Assembly: GCA_038030265.1 (NCBI GenBank)
Contig: CM075940.1
Coordinates: 8,928,001-8,992,000 of the forward strand
From: Corythucha ciliata
Lineage: Eukaryota; Arthropoda; Insecta; Hemiptera; Tingidae
Reading direction: 5' to 3'
DNA length: 64,000 nt
Shown here: positions 48,920 to 59,531 of the stretch, piece by piece
How the letters are laid out: each line of letters opens with the position of its first letter
How positions within the stretch are numbered: position 1 is the first letter of the stretch
Notes under the pieces: generated by a model
Told to the model about the DNA's origin: nothing
Database searches by the model: none
What the model saw: the letters and a program-made list of their open reading frames with translations, nothing else
Position numbers and translations under genes: made by a program

Positions 48920-49570
48920 ATGAAGGTGGGGGTTCCACGGTTCTTGTCCAATTTCCCGGTTTTCCCTAATTCGGAAAATTCTTTCAAATGTTTACTTAAA
49001 TTCATTATTGCTCTTTCAAAAATGATGCAACGGGATTGGATCTTCCATAAATCCAATTTCATGAATTTGACTTTTAAAAAAAGCAAATTTCGTGAGTTTG
49101 GCTCATCCAAAAACCAAATTTCGGTGTTAGGCTCGTCCCAAGCCCAAATTTTATGTAGTTGGTCCCGTTCAACCCTCCCCCCCCCCAATTTGGAGGGTTC
49201 CACTCCACTAGCAATCATTTCTCGGGATCGGCTTTTTCAGGAAACAACTTTTGTGACTTGGCTTGTCCAAAGGCCATTCAAATCCCAATTTGGAGGATTT
49301 CGCTTCCTTTCAATCATTTCACTGGATGTCTCTCTCAGGAAACACTGGTTTTGGCTCTTTGTGCGCTCCACACTCATCAAAAAAACCATTTCGCGGCCTT
49401 GGCTCTTTCCTTAGGCAAAATTTTCAAGTTTTGCTCGTCCAAAGGACAAATTCCACGGAACTTTGCACGTTCAAACCTCTTTTTAACGGATTTCACTTCC
49501 TTAAAAATCCAATTTGCTGGTTTGCCTCAATTTGCTTCGTGGTCTTGCGGCTCTTTTCAAAGGTCAAATA
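48920..49570. repeat. Family 4 tandem array
   Basis: Units of about 30-35 bp such as gaatttgacttttaaaaaaagc, and cgtgagtttggctcatccaa with ccaaatttc. The array ends just before the foldback at 49656. Confidence 0.75.
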
Positions 49571-49711
49571 CTCGTCCGAACGTCTCTATTTCTTGCGTTT
49601 GGCTTCAACATCATTCATTCTACTTTTGGTGCGGCGACGTTGTGAACGATGTATATCAGTAGGAAATCAATAGATATAATTGTCCTCTTCACAGATTTTA
49701 TTATTTTATTT

Positions 49712-49752
49712 GGCGGAGCTAGTTTTCGGCTCACGGAGCCATTATCAACGCC
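49712..49752 (-). ncRNA. Hammerhead-ribozyme-like motif, left arm
   Basis: Minus-strand mirror of 49878-49919. Stem I is better here (GGCG with CGCC), stem II is identical, and the same two core changes occur. Stem III is weakened by C in place of T (GCTC instead of GTTC). Confidence 0.55.
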
Positions 49753-49877
49753 TTCAAACTTTGAGGTTTACATATGGGGGATACCCGTGTCAATTTCCAT
49801 AGCGTGTCAAAATATAGGCACCTATCACTTATAAGGACTGGACTAGTTTTACCCTAGTTTTAAACCCCAAAGTTTGA

Positions 49878-49919
49878 AGGCATTGATAATGGCTCCGTGA
49901 GCCGAAAACTAGTTCCGCC
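49878..49919 (+). ncRNA. Hammerhead-ribozyme-like motif, right arm
   Basis: Order of elements: GGC stem I strand, TTGATAA core, stem II GGCTC-CGT-GAGCC (five pairs), GAAA core, a minimal stem III (A-A-C with G-T-T around a TA loop), cleavage-site-like TTC, then CGCC for stem I. The canonical core is CUGANGA, so positions 3 (C to U) and 8 (G to A) are changed and self-cleavage is unlikely. The tiny stem III is typical of Penelope-like element hammerheads. Confidence 0.55.
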
Positions 49920-49976
49920 AAATAAAATAATAAAATCTGTGAAGAGGACAATTATAACTATTGATTTCCTACTGAT

Positions 49977-50364
49977 CAACATCATTGACTCAACGCTCTA
50001 TAGGGCAGCCATAGAGTGGGGTCCAATCTGACCCAGACTGGCCCCCTTGGGGGCCCTTAGCTGGAGTTTGAAGAGAAGCCCCACCACCACCCCCCTCACC
50101 CGACCGTAAATGAGTCTGATAACCACATTCCCTTTATTCCAACCTCTGAAAAGTATGTGAATGAGGCTCGTATTCCCAGTCGTCACTCAAAATGAGTAAA
50201 TTTGCTTGTTTGGATTCAAAACAAATGACATACAAATTAAAACGACCGATTTAAGTCGTTCGAGCAAATACTTACCTTGAGTCACATGTGCCCTAAGCCT
50301 CAAAAACAGAAGACGGGTGGAAATAAACTGTTCTGGATCATAATTTTACGCAAATGGAAACCGA
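49977..50364. other. No gene seen
   Basis: Spacer between the foldback and the next array, with no coding or RNA signal. Confidence 0.5.
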
Positions 50365-50500
50365 CATAAATGCTAGCCGCGAATTAGCATTTCCCGCCAT
50401 TTTAGCCACGAATGGTCACTTTATATGAATTTTCGCAGTGAATTAGCTTCTTTTTTCTCTGACTTAGTTGTTAATTTGTGATTTTTCTCCAATTAAACCG
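50365..50500 (-). repeat. Family 1 fragment
   Basis: A few units: tagccgcgaattagc, tagccacgaatgg, then gtgaattagc. Confidence 0.6.
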
Positions 50501-50699
50501 CAGATGATTTTTACGCAGCAAAAGCAATTTCGATTCAAGTAAACCAATTTCCCACCCATCTAAATTGGTCTGCCGGCAACGAAAATCCCCGAAATTGTTT
50601 TTTCAGTGAGCAAAATACGAGAATTTTACGCCACGTCAAGGTCAAAATTTACGCGAAACGTCACACGGGTGAGAGGAAAAACTGTTTCGAAACGGCCGC

Positions 50700-51010
50700 G
50701 GCATTTAGGTTGATTTCATGAGGAAATTTTCGGTTTTGGAAAGTGTCAATTTAATGATTACATCGTCAGTTTCAAATTGTCAATTTAATAAGGAAATTAC
50801 CATTTTTGTGTGAATTTTCAATTTTATAAGGAAATTGTTACAAGTAGTTTGAATAGGAAATTGTGAATTTTGAGAGGAAATCGTACATTTCGTTGGAATC
50901 GTTAATTTTATGACGAAATGGCCAGTTTCAATGGGAAATTGTCATTTTTATTAGGGATTTGTCAAATTAATGAAAAAATTGTTAATTTTAAGCATACGTT
51001 GTTTCGAGAA
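50700..51010. repeat. Family 7 tandem array
   Basis: About ten units of roughly 28-32 bp around GGAAATTGTCAATTTTATGA (for example 50760-50850 and 50925-51000). It is distinct from family 1, but also rich in AATT. Confidence 0.7.
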
Positions 51011-51079
51011 ACAATGGCCCCTGGGTGGGGTTTGGCTATGCTCATTCCTCCCTCTGCGTCTCCCAAGGGCGTCACCGTA

Positions 51080-51152
51080 GCACTCCCCGTAGCGCCAATT
51101 GGACTAGCATTACAAAGGTTGTGGGTTCAAATACCGCCGGGTGCCCATTTTT
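51080..51152 (+). tRNA. Degenerate tRNA-like sequence
   Basis: gcactcc at the 5' side can pair with cgggtgc at the 3' side. Between them lie a D-arm-like gtagcgccaattgga and a T-arm-like gtgggttcaaataccgc. The anticodon arm appears shortened. It is probably another tRNA-derived repeat head and is a different family from that at 8.8 kb. Confidence 0.4.
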
Positions 51153-51254
51153 TTCTTGAAGCTCGAATTGTGTTAGGCTCAGTTCAATCAGTTCAATTAA
51201 TTTATTACTTTAATTGAAAAAATAGTCAATTTTAATCATACATTGTTTTGGGGT

Positions 51255-51328
51255 AGCTTTTTATGGTTGGACTCTTGCTGGTTGGGACACTTTTTTTTTC
51301 TGGTTGAAGCTTTGGTTTGGAGCTTTGA
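51255..51328 (+). repeat. Family 5 fragment
   Basis: Diverged copies of the 17-bp unit (ggttggactcttgctggttgg; ggttgaagctttgg). LINE B starts immediately after it, as if inserted into the satellite. Confidence 0.5.
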
Positions 51329-52102
51329 TGTAATTCAGTTAGCTGTCGATTATGTGCGCACCGTGTGGATAACTCATCATGGTCCTCAAAATACGTGAAC
51401 CGACAGCGGGGTTTAAAACCTTTGCAAGGAGTCAAAAGCTCGAAACAGGGAATTGCAAGCAATGAACCCTTCTCGTTCCCTTCGCCGCTACCATGCGAGG
51501 AAACTGAACGGCCTACCGTGTCTCAGGAGAGGGATCTTTCTGCGTGTGATGTAGAAAATGACGACTCCGAGGGCAGTAGGTTGGCCCAAAATGGCTCCGG
51601 GCTCTACTCTGAGGTGGCTGCGAATCAAAAGGAGCGGCGAGGGGATAGACATATTCTCCCAAGAACGACTAAACGTAGAGACGAGGGCGTGGCAGCGAGT
51701 TCAGAACACAAGGCCATTGCCTTGCCTAACACTATTGCTCAACGCATGGGACCGATACGAGATTTGGCCGAAACCGTTAAATCCCGTAAATGGAACAAGA
51801 GAAAGGCTGTAATAATTGGCTCCTCCGAAATTACAGGGAAATCGCTAGTTAACCCAAATAAGAGAGGAATTTTTGTGTCTCGCTTTAAGCCAACTGTAGA
51901 AACTTCTAACATAATTAATTACCTTGCCTCTAGAGAAATCAAACCCATAGAGTGCTATAAACTCCGGACTAGACGGGAATTCTACTCTTCGTTCAGAATT
52001 ATTGTCTCGGACTCGGAGTTTTCGAGGGTTAGTGACTCGTCGGTATGGCCTCTTGGAACGCTGATTGCGGAGTCTCCACCTTTTCCTCCTCGAGAGGGAT
52101 GA
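51329..52102 (+). pseudogene. LINE B ORF1 with RRM-like C-terminal domain
   Basis: One open frame from the stop at 51326 to TGA at 52102, about 257 codons. The first ATG-type start is unclear (a GTG lies at 51365), so the 5' end is probably truncated. The N-terminal two thirds are hydrophilic, rich in E, S, R. The last 80 residues, from RGIFVSRFKPTVET through FYSSFRIIVSD to WPLGTLI, match the RNA-recognition-like domain of LINE ORF1 proteins, which bind element RNA. The frame is intact over this length. Confidence 0.7.
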
Positions 52103-52153
52103 CTATAGGACAACCGCGATCACAATTCCTGGGCGACTCAATCGTAAAGTCCA

Positions 52154-52525
52154 GTGGGTGCGCCATACCCAAAATCCCCCGCGTTATCTCGACTGAACAA
52201 ACATTTACCATTTTTTTACTCTAACATGCAGAGTTGGCGTAATAAAATCCACGAAATGAACATTTTTTTGAGTTCGAGATCAGACATAATGTTGCTCAGA
52301 ATCACTGAGCACTGGATGAGAGCAGAAGAGATTGATTTGTATCTGCCAGACCAATTTGTATGTCCCTCGAGTTTTTGCAGATCAGAGCGGGCTCACGGGT
52401 GGAACGATGATTCTAGCTAAAGATGGGGCAGGCGCAAAACCACTGCAGCAACTACATGGGGCATCTCTTGAATGCGTATTGGAGATTTCTGGGGTTCGGC
52501 TCGTTGATCAGAACGTAGCTGTTTG
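52154..52525 (+). pseudogene. LINE B endonuclease N-terminus, frameshifted
   Basis: FFYSNMQSWRNKIHE holds the conserved asparagine, and RITEHWM holds the catalytic glutamate of apurinic-type LINE endonucleases. CRSERAHG, in the first frame, continues as GGTMILAKDG in the next frame, so a frameshift lies near 52390. Homology ends near 52525, at the junction with the inserted LINE. Confidence 0.8.
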
Positions 52526-52529
52526 CTGC

Positions 52530-52862
52530 GGCATATGCAATTCATATCTAAATAAGATTAGTCAAAGTAAAAGCAACTTGTGCCTCACATGCAACACAAT
52601 AGACGACCTCAAGCATAAAATAATGGAATGTCATAAATATAGCTCCCAAAGAAATCAATTCCTGTCCTCCCTATATTCAAAACTTACGGCTCCCTTCAAC
52701 TATAAATCCACACTCCACAGAATAGACCTAACCTTCAATGACCTGTTACACTTCATAAGTAAATCTGAAATCATAGTTTAACACACAATAACAAAAACAC
52801 ATCATATCAACATCATTTTCTAAAAAAATTAAATATAAGTAAAATAAAATGAGTAAATAATA

Positions 52863-52895
<33 letters not shown>

Positions 52896-52987
52896 GTAAA
52901 TAATTAAATAAAGTAAAATAAAATAAAAGTAAATGAAAAAATATACGCAAACCAACGGCGGCTAACGGCTCTAAGCCCAAAAAAAAA
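52530..52987 (+). mobile_element. 3' end of a second I-type LINE inserted in LINE B
   Basis: In frame with the endonuclease by chance, the sequence becomes SNLCLTCNTIDDLKHKIMEC: C, two residues, C, seven residues, H, four residues, C. This is the zinc-binding tail of RNase H-type LINEs. The frame stops at 52781. The 3' UTR has a TAA microsatellite (52864-52894), then a hairpin GGCTAACGGCTCTAAGCC (52960-52977) and a run of A's. It has the same layout as the LINE at 27.3-28.1 kb, though diverged. Confidence 0.75.
52864..52894 (+). repeat. (TAA)n microsatellite in LINE 3' UTR
   Basis: About ten consecutive TAA/AAT triplets within the inserted I-type LINE. Confidence 0.9.
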
Positions 52988-52999
52988 CTTATTCCACTT

Positions 53000-53452
53000 A
53001 TGCCAATGGCCTCATATCTGATGCCATCCAGTTTGTTGCTGATGATGATGAGATAGTGGAGCCTCTCAGTCACATTTTCAATAAAAATCTTTCTGAAAAC
53101 TGGTAAAATTGATCCGTCTTTCAAGGTCTCTCGAGTGGTGCCTATACCGAAAAAAGCGGACTTGACATACGAAGATTTCCGTCCAGTCACCATAAGTTGT
53201 GTGTTAACTAAGATCTTTGAATCACTCATAATCGACCAGTTCAGTGGATACCTGGAGGAGTTCAATACACTTTCGCACTCACAATATGGTTTTCGACCAG
53301 GAAATGTCAAAGCGATCAGCTGCTCTGGACCTCCTTCGCAGGTTTTGCCTTCGCTCATTGGAGAACAGAGAAATTGTCTCTCTTAGACTTTTCGACCTTT
53401 CCCGCACTTTTGACACGGTCAAGCTTGAGATTCTGGCGTCGAAGCTGACTCT
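53000..53452 (+). pseudogene. LINE B reverse transcriptase, N-terminal half
   Basis: The frame has VEPLSHIFNKNL, then (after a stop and frameshift) VVPIPKKADLTYEDFRPV, SQYGFRPG, and after another frameshift near 53310 SAALDLLRRF and LFDLSRTFDTV, motif A with the first catalytic aspartate. It breaks off at about 53452, where a family 4 array begins, so motifs B to E are missing. Confidence 0.85.
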
Positions 53453-53459
53453 CGAGGGT

Positions 53460-53643
53460 GAATTTTCATTTTTAGTGAGCCGAAAACTGTGAAATTAGGG
53501 GGGGCGGGGCTCTTCAAAAGCCAGATCCCCAAAATTATTTTGTTCAATGAGTCAACGGCAAATTTGGTTTTCGGATGAGCAAAATCCACGAATTGGGGTT
53601 TTTTCAAAGAGCCGAAATTGATATTTTGATGAGACAATGCTCG

Positions 53644-53676
<33 letters not shown>

Positions 53677-53715
53677 CCAAACCCGCAAAACTGGGCTTTT
53701 CTTTTAGGAATCCCC
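53460..53715. repeat. Family 4 array
   Basis: Units: agagccgaaattgatat, agccaaacccgcaaaactggg and gagcaaaatccacgaattgg. It is interrupted by a T run at about 53645-53670. Confidence 0.7.
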
Positions 53716-53760
53716 CTGATATTTACATTATTTGCACGTTCTGCAACGGTCAAAGCTTGA

Positions 53761-54320
53761 CCTCTTATTAAAAACAATATCTCGTCACTATTCATCCAGT
53801 TGGGAGGGGAATCTTCAATAAGTCAGGGGGTGGGGGGCGTCAGCCGCATTTGCGAATATTTTTGATCACGCCGCTACCAACTGTGTCTTCGTCAAAGCCG
53901 CACTCAGTTTGTGTACTGAACCGCACTTCCTGCCATTTAGCTCTCTCCATCACTGAACTTTTTTTTGCTTTGTGCGATTTGACTGTGCTCTCAGGTTTAC
54001 GTGAGAGGATTCGGCGCCTTGAGTTAATTATCGTATCGATTATTAAAAACACATTGCTATAGAGCATCACTTACTCCTATACCCTTCTTGGCACAATATC
54101 AAGCCGGATCTCTGAGGCACAGGTACTTTTTTTTTTTTTTTTTTTGATTGCTCGTTTTTTTTTCGGGCTTTGAGGATTTTTCAGTGGGTGTCGACAATCG
54201 TCTATTGACGCCTTTCCTTTATGAATATTATAATAAGTGATTCATTTGGACGCTCCTCTTATTGAAAACAATATCTCGTCACTATTCATCCAGATAGGAG
54301 GGGATCTTCAATAAATCAGC
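53761..54320 (+). repeat. Pair of 60-bp direct repeats
   Basis: The segment 53761-53825 (cctcttattaaaaacaatat, ctcgtcactattcatccag, gggaggggaatcttcaata) recurs at 54257-54320 with few differences. The 430 bp between holds a short frame without known domains. It may be the remnant of a duplication or of an element's long terminal repeats. Confidence 0.65.
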
Positions 54321-57155
54321 CAGGGTTGACACTACCGACCGAAGGTCTCCGACATAAACTCTTATTAATTATTAGTTTGGTTGACATCATTATTGTTTCA
54401 TGGAGCCGTGAAACGAGACGGAGCTGCGCCTCTTTTTTCCACCTCTTTCTTCTTCTTTTTTCTTTCTAATGTTCCAAGGGATATGATGAATCCTCCCTCG
54501 CCTCTGGTCTTCGAGTAAAGAACATGGTCAAAGGTTAACCAGGAAAATTAATGAGTTAATTAATCGAATAGAGTGGTTGCAATTTGTTGGAAGGCGTGTG
54601 GAATTCTGAACCGGTATAAATCCCATGGAAGTCTCCAATAGCCTTATCAAGGAAAATGCCCGTGGTTTAATATTTCACTTAATTTATTACACCTTGATTT
54701 CATTTGCATCGGACTTACGTACGTGTGCTTGCTCTCGTCAGTATTCTTATGTAGGACTCGTGCAGTAGATTGCAAAAAGGCGAGAGTTTAAAAGCGGAAC
54801 CGTGGAAGACAGCCTGGTGCGCCTGCATTCCCTTTTAAAGCAATTCATTCTTGAAATTAATAGAATCCTAATTGCCTGTTTATCCCTAATAAGAATGTGA
54901 TAGCTTTGATCGGCTTCCATTAAATTCCTGCCACCTTTTTTTTTACAGCTCTTATCTGTCACTTATCGTCCTTTTCTCTGTCTTCTATTTAAATGTTAAT
55001 GTATTTCATATCGACAGATGTTTCTGTCTTACTCGACGCGATAAAGCTCAATTAGATTCGATCCAATCACTGGGAATCTCGTCTTTTTTAACAGCTTTTT
55101 TTTTTAAAAAGAATCCCATGAATTTTATCCGATACAAATGTTAGCATCGGTTTAATTTCATGTAAACTGTCTATTTTCAATTCAGCTCCTCTATAATGAT
55201 TCTAGAAAGAAGTCCAATTAAGTCGTTTCCGATATCTTTCCAGTCGCATCAGCTTCCTTTTTCTTTTTCTTTTTTTAAGCCTTCGATTTTTATGGCTCAC
55301 TTTAACTTAAATTGTTCAGCGCCCCTGGTGACACCTTCCGAATTCCTTTCCTTTCTTTTTCCTCCGTGTTTCAACCTTATCTCTTTCGTATCGTGCGCCT
55401 AAAATCCAGCAATTAACGCACAAAAAACATTTTCTCTTTGTTGGCTCCAAAAACAGGAGAAACGTATATCGAAAAGTTAAAGTCAAATATGAGCGTTATC
55501 TTTCTCTCTTTTGTTACTGTGCAAGAAGAGTGAATTGAGCTTGGCAAAGGGGTAGTAAGAAAAGGGTTGATTTTAGAGGGGGAGGGGGTTGGAAGAGATG
55601 GCGGATGGTAGGAGCTTTCACAATACGTCCCAAGGCGTCAATTTCATCTGCATGGGGAAGCTTTCTATGCTCGATATTAGGGGGTGACACTTTCAGATAG
55701 GGACTTTTAGGTATTCCACGTGACTCTATATTTTCTTCGAATTGCGATAAACTATAAGATGGTATTTTAAGGATTGAAACAAAAGAGGGGAGGGAAAGAA
55801 GACACGATAAAATAAATATTCTAAAAAAAAGTATTGAACTCAAGCAGTGAGCCTGTCATAAGATGTACGGGAAAGATAGAAAAGGTGGTCGTAAATATAC
55901 ATCAAACGCAAACCAACCTCAAAAAATGTTATCACATAATTTTATGATTTGTTCAGGCCGATATTCGAGTCCTCGAAGTTGATGGAGAACATAAATATGA
56001 AAGAAAACGGTCGAATCCCAGACATAATATATATAAAAGTCCTTGATACTTCCATACCTGTTATCTGAGAACATCTGAGTCGAGTGAAGAATGTATAGGT
56101 AGGTATAAAGAATAAATTCTATAATAAGGAGTCTTTCCAGTTTGTTAAAGATCGCTGATAACTCATGGTTTGTTTTGGATGGTTTCAGTAATAACTTTAC
56201 CTTGGAAACAATAATTTTCAAATTGATGTAATTGCTTGTAATGCGTGAGAACGATAATAGGGGAACACAAATTATTGTCCGCAATTGCCTTTTGTATTCC
56301 CTTTCAATTCATATGATTTGTCGCTATTCCATTCTTATATCGGCTATACACCGTTTTAATAGCGGCGAAAATGTTCTCACATGGAGATAATTTCATGCCG
56401 GCTTATAATACAAGCACGTGTTATAATCGTTGGAGTACTTGATAACCACAAGGCAACCCCTGCCTTCCGTAAATTGATGGATTAGATCCCTCGCACCCTG
56501 AGCCTAACCTTTGTTTCGACTCTAATTCAACGGATTCTGTGTCACGGCACCAAGCCCCAAACCCCCACCCACAACCCCACTGCCAACCAACGCAACCACA
56601 GTTCAAATTTGTTTTGAAACCTCTAGTGGCTAGAATAAAAGCATGTGTATCATTCTGTTTTGATTAATACAAATTAAATCGTAATTTGGTGTAATATGGT
56701 AGCTTAAAACATTGAACACGGGTCTTGGGGAGACCAGGTGCCGGCCAAGGACTTCTTCCAGAGACAGAGGTCGATGACACAAATTTTTCGAATGAGTTAT
56801 AGAACTAAATGGGCCGTGATCAGAAGATCAATATAAAGCTTGAAAGTTTCTCCGTTTCACGCCCATAAAGCCATTGAGGCCCTCATGCCGAAATCGTCTG
56901 GTTCCCCGTGATCGACAGCCTCAGTCACACACTGTAACGACGCACGTTTTAGTGCCGACCCAATTTATTTCCGAAGCTCATTTGCCCTATTAGGAATTTG
57001 GGAGAGCAATAGAGTCGATCATAGTGACTGTGAAGGTGAAATCCTAGGAAAGCAAATGTGCACTATTGTTGTAGTAAAAAATGAGCATCGTGTACAGTGT
57101 ATTAATAATAGTGGTGGTGGGTGTGGGTGGAAAATTGTGATCGCCAGATAGCCGT
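54321..57155. other. No gene recognised; two small unassigned minus frames
   Basis: Minus frame 55843-55514 (109 codons) begins with a hydrophobic segment of about 25 residues and continues with PKSPYLKVSPPNIEHRKLP. Minus frame 56284-55919 (121 codons) is aromatic- and leucine-rich. Neither has a known family or splice context, and at this AT content both can be chance. Confidence 0.4.
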
Positions 57156-57159
57156 TTCC

Positions 57160-57560
57160 TAGCTAAAGTGAGTACCACAGGAACCAACTCCAATTGTCGT
57201 GATGATTGTATGGAAGCAAAAGGGTTTTCGAAAGAACTGAACCCACGAAATTAGTTTTTTAAAAGAGCCAAACACGCGAAATTGTCTCTTTGAATGATGT
57301 GTGAATTGAGGAAACCACAAACCAGGAGTTCGTATGAGAACCAAATCTGCGAAATTTGGGTTTTGAGAGTGTGATCCCAACAAAACAACTTTGAAAAGAA
57401 CGAAATTCCGCCAAATTAAGTTTTAAAAGAGCCGCGAGTCAGCGAAATTTTGGCATTTTGAAAAGCCAACACCGGAAATCCAGTTTTCGAATGCGCTGAA
57501 CCTGCGAAATTTGCTTTTTGAAAGTGCCGACCCCTCAAAATTCGGGCAATTGAGCACTGT
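57160..57560. repeat. Family 4 array
   Basis: Clear units such as aaaagagccaaacacgcgaaattg, then gtttttgaaa-type joins. The period is about 30-34 bp. Orientation is the same as at 53.5 and 59.0 kb. Confidence 0.8.
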
Positions 57561-57675
57561 TGACCAACCACCACCCCACAAGTTGATAAATTGAGCCACA
57601 GAAATCACGACATTTCTGCAGAGCTGTCCGCCATGAACCGAAGAAATGGCCACTCAGCCCCCTCCCCCCTACCAG

Positions 57676-57749
57676 CTCCCAAGGTGGGATTCGAACCCAC
57701 GACCTCCTGGTTTCACGGCAGGTGCTCTAACTAACTGAGCCACCAGGGA
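57676..57749 (-). tRNA. tRNA-like SINE head
   Basis: 74-nt cloverleaf: acceptor TCCCTGG/CTTGGGA (one mismatch), D stem GCTC/GAGC, anticodon loop CGTGAAA (anticodon position TGA, G at 33), T arm GTGGG-TTCGAAT-CCCAC. Serine-like loop without the long variable arm, as in the other copies. Confidence 0.7.
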
Positions 57750-57867
57750 GTCCACGCAAAGAGCGAATCCACCCGGGGATAATTTCCCTTTCGGAACTCA
57801 AACTGCACCTATCGGGTCAGTGCATGTCAGAGTAATTTTTTCACGGAACTCAAAACAAGTAAAAATG

Positions 57868-57907
57868 GTAAGTATTTCATTGAAAAGTTTAAATTCTTTA
57901 TTTTCAG
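57868..57907 (+). other. 40-nt intron-like module in SINE body
   Basis: Begins GTAAGTATTT and ends TTCTTTATTTTCAG. The central part differs from the 8.7-kb copy, while both splice-site-like ends are kept. Confidence 0.4.
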
Positions 57908-57974
57908 CCTCCCCAACCCCTCGAATTCACAGTTGTGACTAGGGTGGTGAGTGGAGGGGGAGTAATCCCAAAAA

Positions 57975-58990
57975 TGTCCCGCTAATGCAAGGCTAAAATT
58001 GTGAAAAAGTGCTCGCTTGCAGCTGAAATTGAGAAAAAGCGCTGATTCATGGATGAAGTGAAGACAAATTGCAAACTCGCGGCTAAAATTGAGAAAAACC
58101 CCTATTGTTCGAAGTTGCAATCGAGAAAACACCAAAATGCGGTTTCTGGAGCCAACTTTGTGGCTAAAATTAAGAGAAAGCCCTCATTTGCGGCTAGAAT
58201 TGAAGGAAGAAAAGAAAAAAAACGCTGAGTCATGGCTAAAATTGAGAGAATACTATAATTAGCGGAAAAAATAAATAAAAATAGCGCTGATTCGCGGCTG
58301 AAATTGAGAGAACACGCTAATTCACGGCAAAACAATGCTAAAACGCGGCTAAAATTGAGCAAACGCACTGATTCACGGGTAAAATTGAGAAAAACGCTGA
58401 CTCACGGATGAAACTATGAAAAACTGCTAACTCATGGTTGAATTTGGTGAAATGTGCTGCTAATTTACGGTTGAAATTGAGAACGAGAAACGGAGATTTG
58501 TTTCCTGTTTTGAGTCCGCGAATAAAAATTCAGAAAAACCGCTTTTATTCGCGGCTAAAAATTGCGAAGAAGTGTTCTTTGCTACTGGCGAGCAGCACAA
58601 CGCTAATTCAGAGGTAAAATCATGAAAAATTCACATTTTTAGTTGGTATTGCGAAAAAGCGTTAATTCACAGTTACAGTGAGAAAACCCTCCAGCTAAAA
58701 CCGAGGCAAAATGCTGAATTTATTGGTGAAACGACGCTAAAATTCAAAATAAAAATTGAAACGAAACTATCGTTCGCAGCTTAAATTGAGAAAACGTCAA
58801 TCCGCCGTATCTGGAGGAAATTTTGCGGCTGAAATTTAAAAAAAGACCGCTAATTTGCGGCTAAAATTAAGAAAAGTCGCTTATTGGCAGTAAAAATTGT
58901 GGAAAAGCGCCTATTCGCGGTATTTAAATTGAGGAAAATTAACCAAATTCATGGTTTCTGTAGGTCTATTTCTGTCTATAAAATTGAGAC
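57975..58990 (+). repeat. Family 1 array, forward orientation
   Basis: About 30 units ggctaaaattgagaaaa with gctgattc or gctaattc. It starts directly at the end of the SINE copy. Confidence 0.85.
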
Positions 58991-59029
58991 AAAAACATAA
59001 TTGAGTGCTGTAGAGCCAGACGGACGGAA

Positions 59030-59525
59030 TTCGTTATTTGAGGGAGAAAACCCAGCGAAATTGGTTTTTTGACAGAGCTTAAACCGCGAGATAGTTGCAT
59101 TGTATAAGAGGCAATCTCAACGAAATGATTTTTAAATCAGCGAAATCTGAGCAATTCGGTTTCGAAAAGACCAAAACCCTGAAATTAGGTTTTTGAAAGA
59201 GCCAAAACAACAAAATTCGTCAATTAATCGAGAAAACCGCTTGAAATAGGTTTTTTGTGAGAGCCATCCTCGCTATAAGTTCCATGAAAGAAATAATCTC
59301 GTGAAAATATTTTTATTAATGAAGCAGACTCGCGAAATTGTTATTTTTCGCTGAAAGAAATTCGTCATTTGAACGAGAAACCCCCGCGGTTTTGTGCAGG
59401 AGACATCCCCCAGGATCTGTGAAGTGCCCAACCAATGAAATTGGTTTTTTGAAGGAGCCAACCCCGGCTAAACTGCTTTTTGAATGGACCGAACCCACGA
59501 AATTTAATTTCGAAAAATTGCACCA
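59030..59525. repeat. Family 4 array
   Basis: Units such as gagccaaaacaacaaaattcg, and gagccaaccccggctaaactg, with ggttttttga joins. It is interrupted by the paired short elements and resumes briefly at 60120-60150. Confidence 0.75.
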
Positions 59526-59531
59526 ATTGGT

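Larger units (their letters stand above)
49656..49976. mobile_element. Foldback element with inverted hammerhead-like cores
   Basis: Two arms of about 113-115 bp (49656-49770 and 49862-49976) are near-perfect inverted repeats around a spacer of about 90 bp. Each arm carries a hammerhead-like motif. The sequence next to it, with tandem-like terminal ribozymes, recalls the ends of Penelope-like elements. No reverse transcriptase is present, so this is probably a remnant or a non-autonomous derivative. Confidence 0.75.
51329..53452 (+). mobile_element. LINE B (Jockey/CR1-type), interrupted and decayed
   Basis: Plus-strand pieces in the order expected of a LINE: ORF1 (51329-52102), endonuclease N-terminus (52154 to about 52525), an unrelated LINE end (about 52530-52987), then the reverse transcriptase N-terminal half (about 53000-53452). 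The endonuclease C-terminus is missing, so insertion of the second LINE came with, or was followed by, a deletion. Sequence identity with LINE A is only partial in the shared reverse transcriptase region, so it is a different family of the same broad clade. Confidence 0.8.
57676..57965. mobile_element. Rearranged copy of the tRNA-derived SINE
   Basis: The minus-strand tRNA head (57676-57749) and leader (57750 to about 57835) are followed directly by the plus-strand body (from about 57836: cggaactcaaaacaagt, intron-like module, cctcccc box, ggagtaatccc). Head and body are thus in opposite orientation, a third inverted arrangement of this family. Confidence 0.75.

Noticed and set aside
51365..52102. 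Host gene with an RNA-binding domain
   Set aside because: The RRM-like end followed directly by LINE endonuclease and reverse transcriptase motifs makes it LINE ORF1.
52746..53358. Minus frames across the LINE 3' end with isoleucine/tyrosine runs
   Set aside because: Antisense of the TAA microsatellite and of the reverse transcriptase coding strand.
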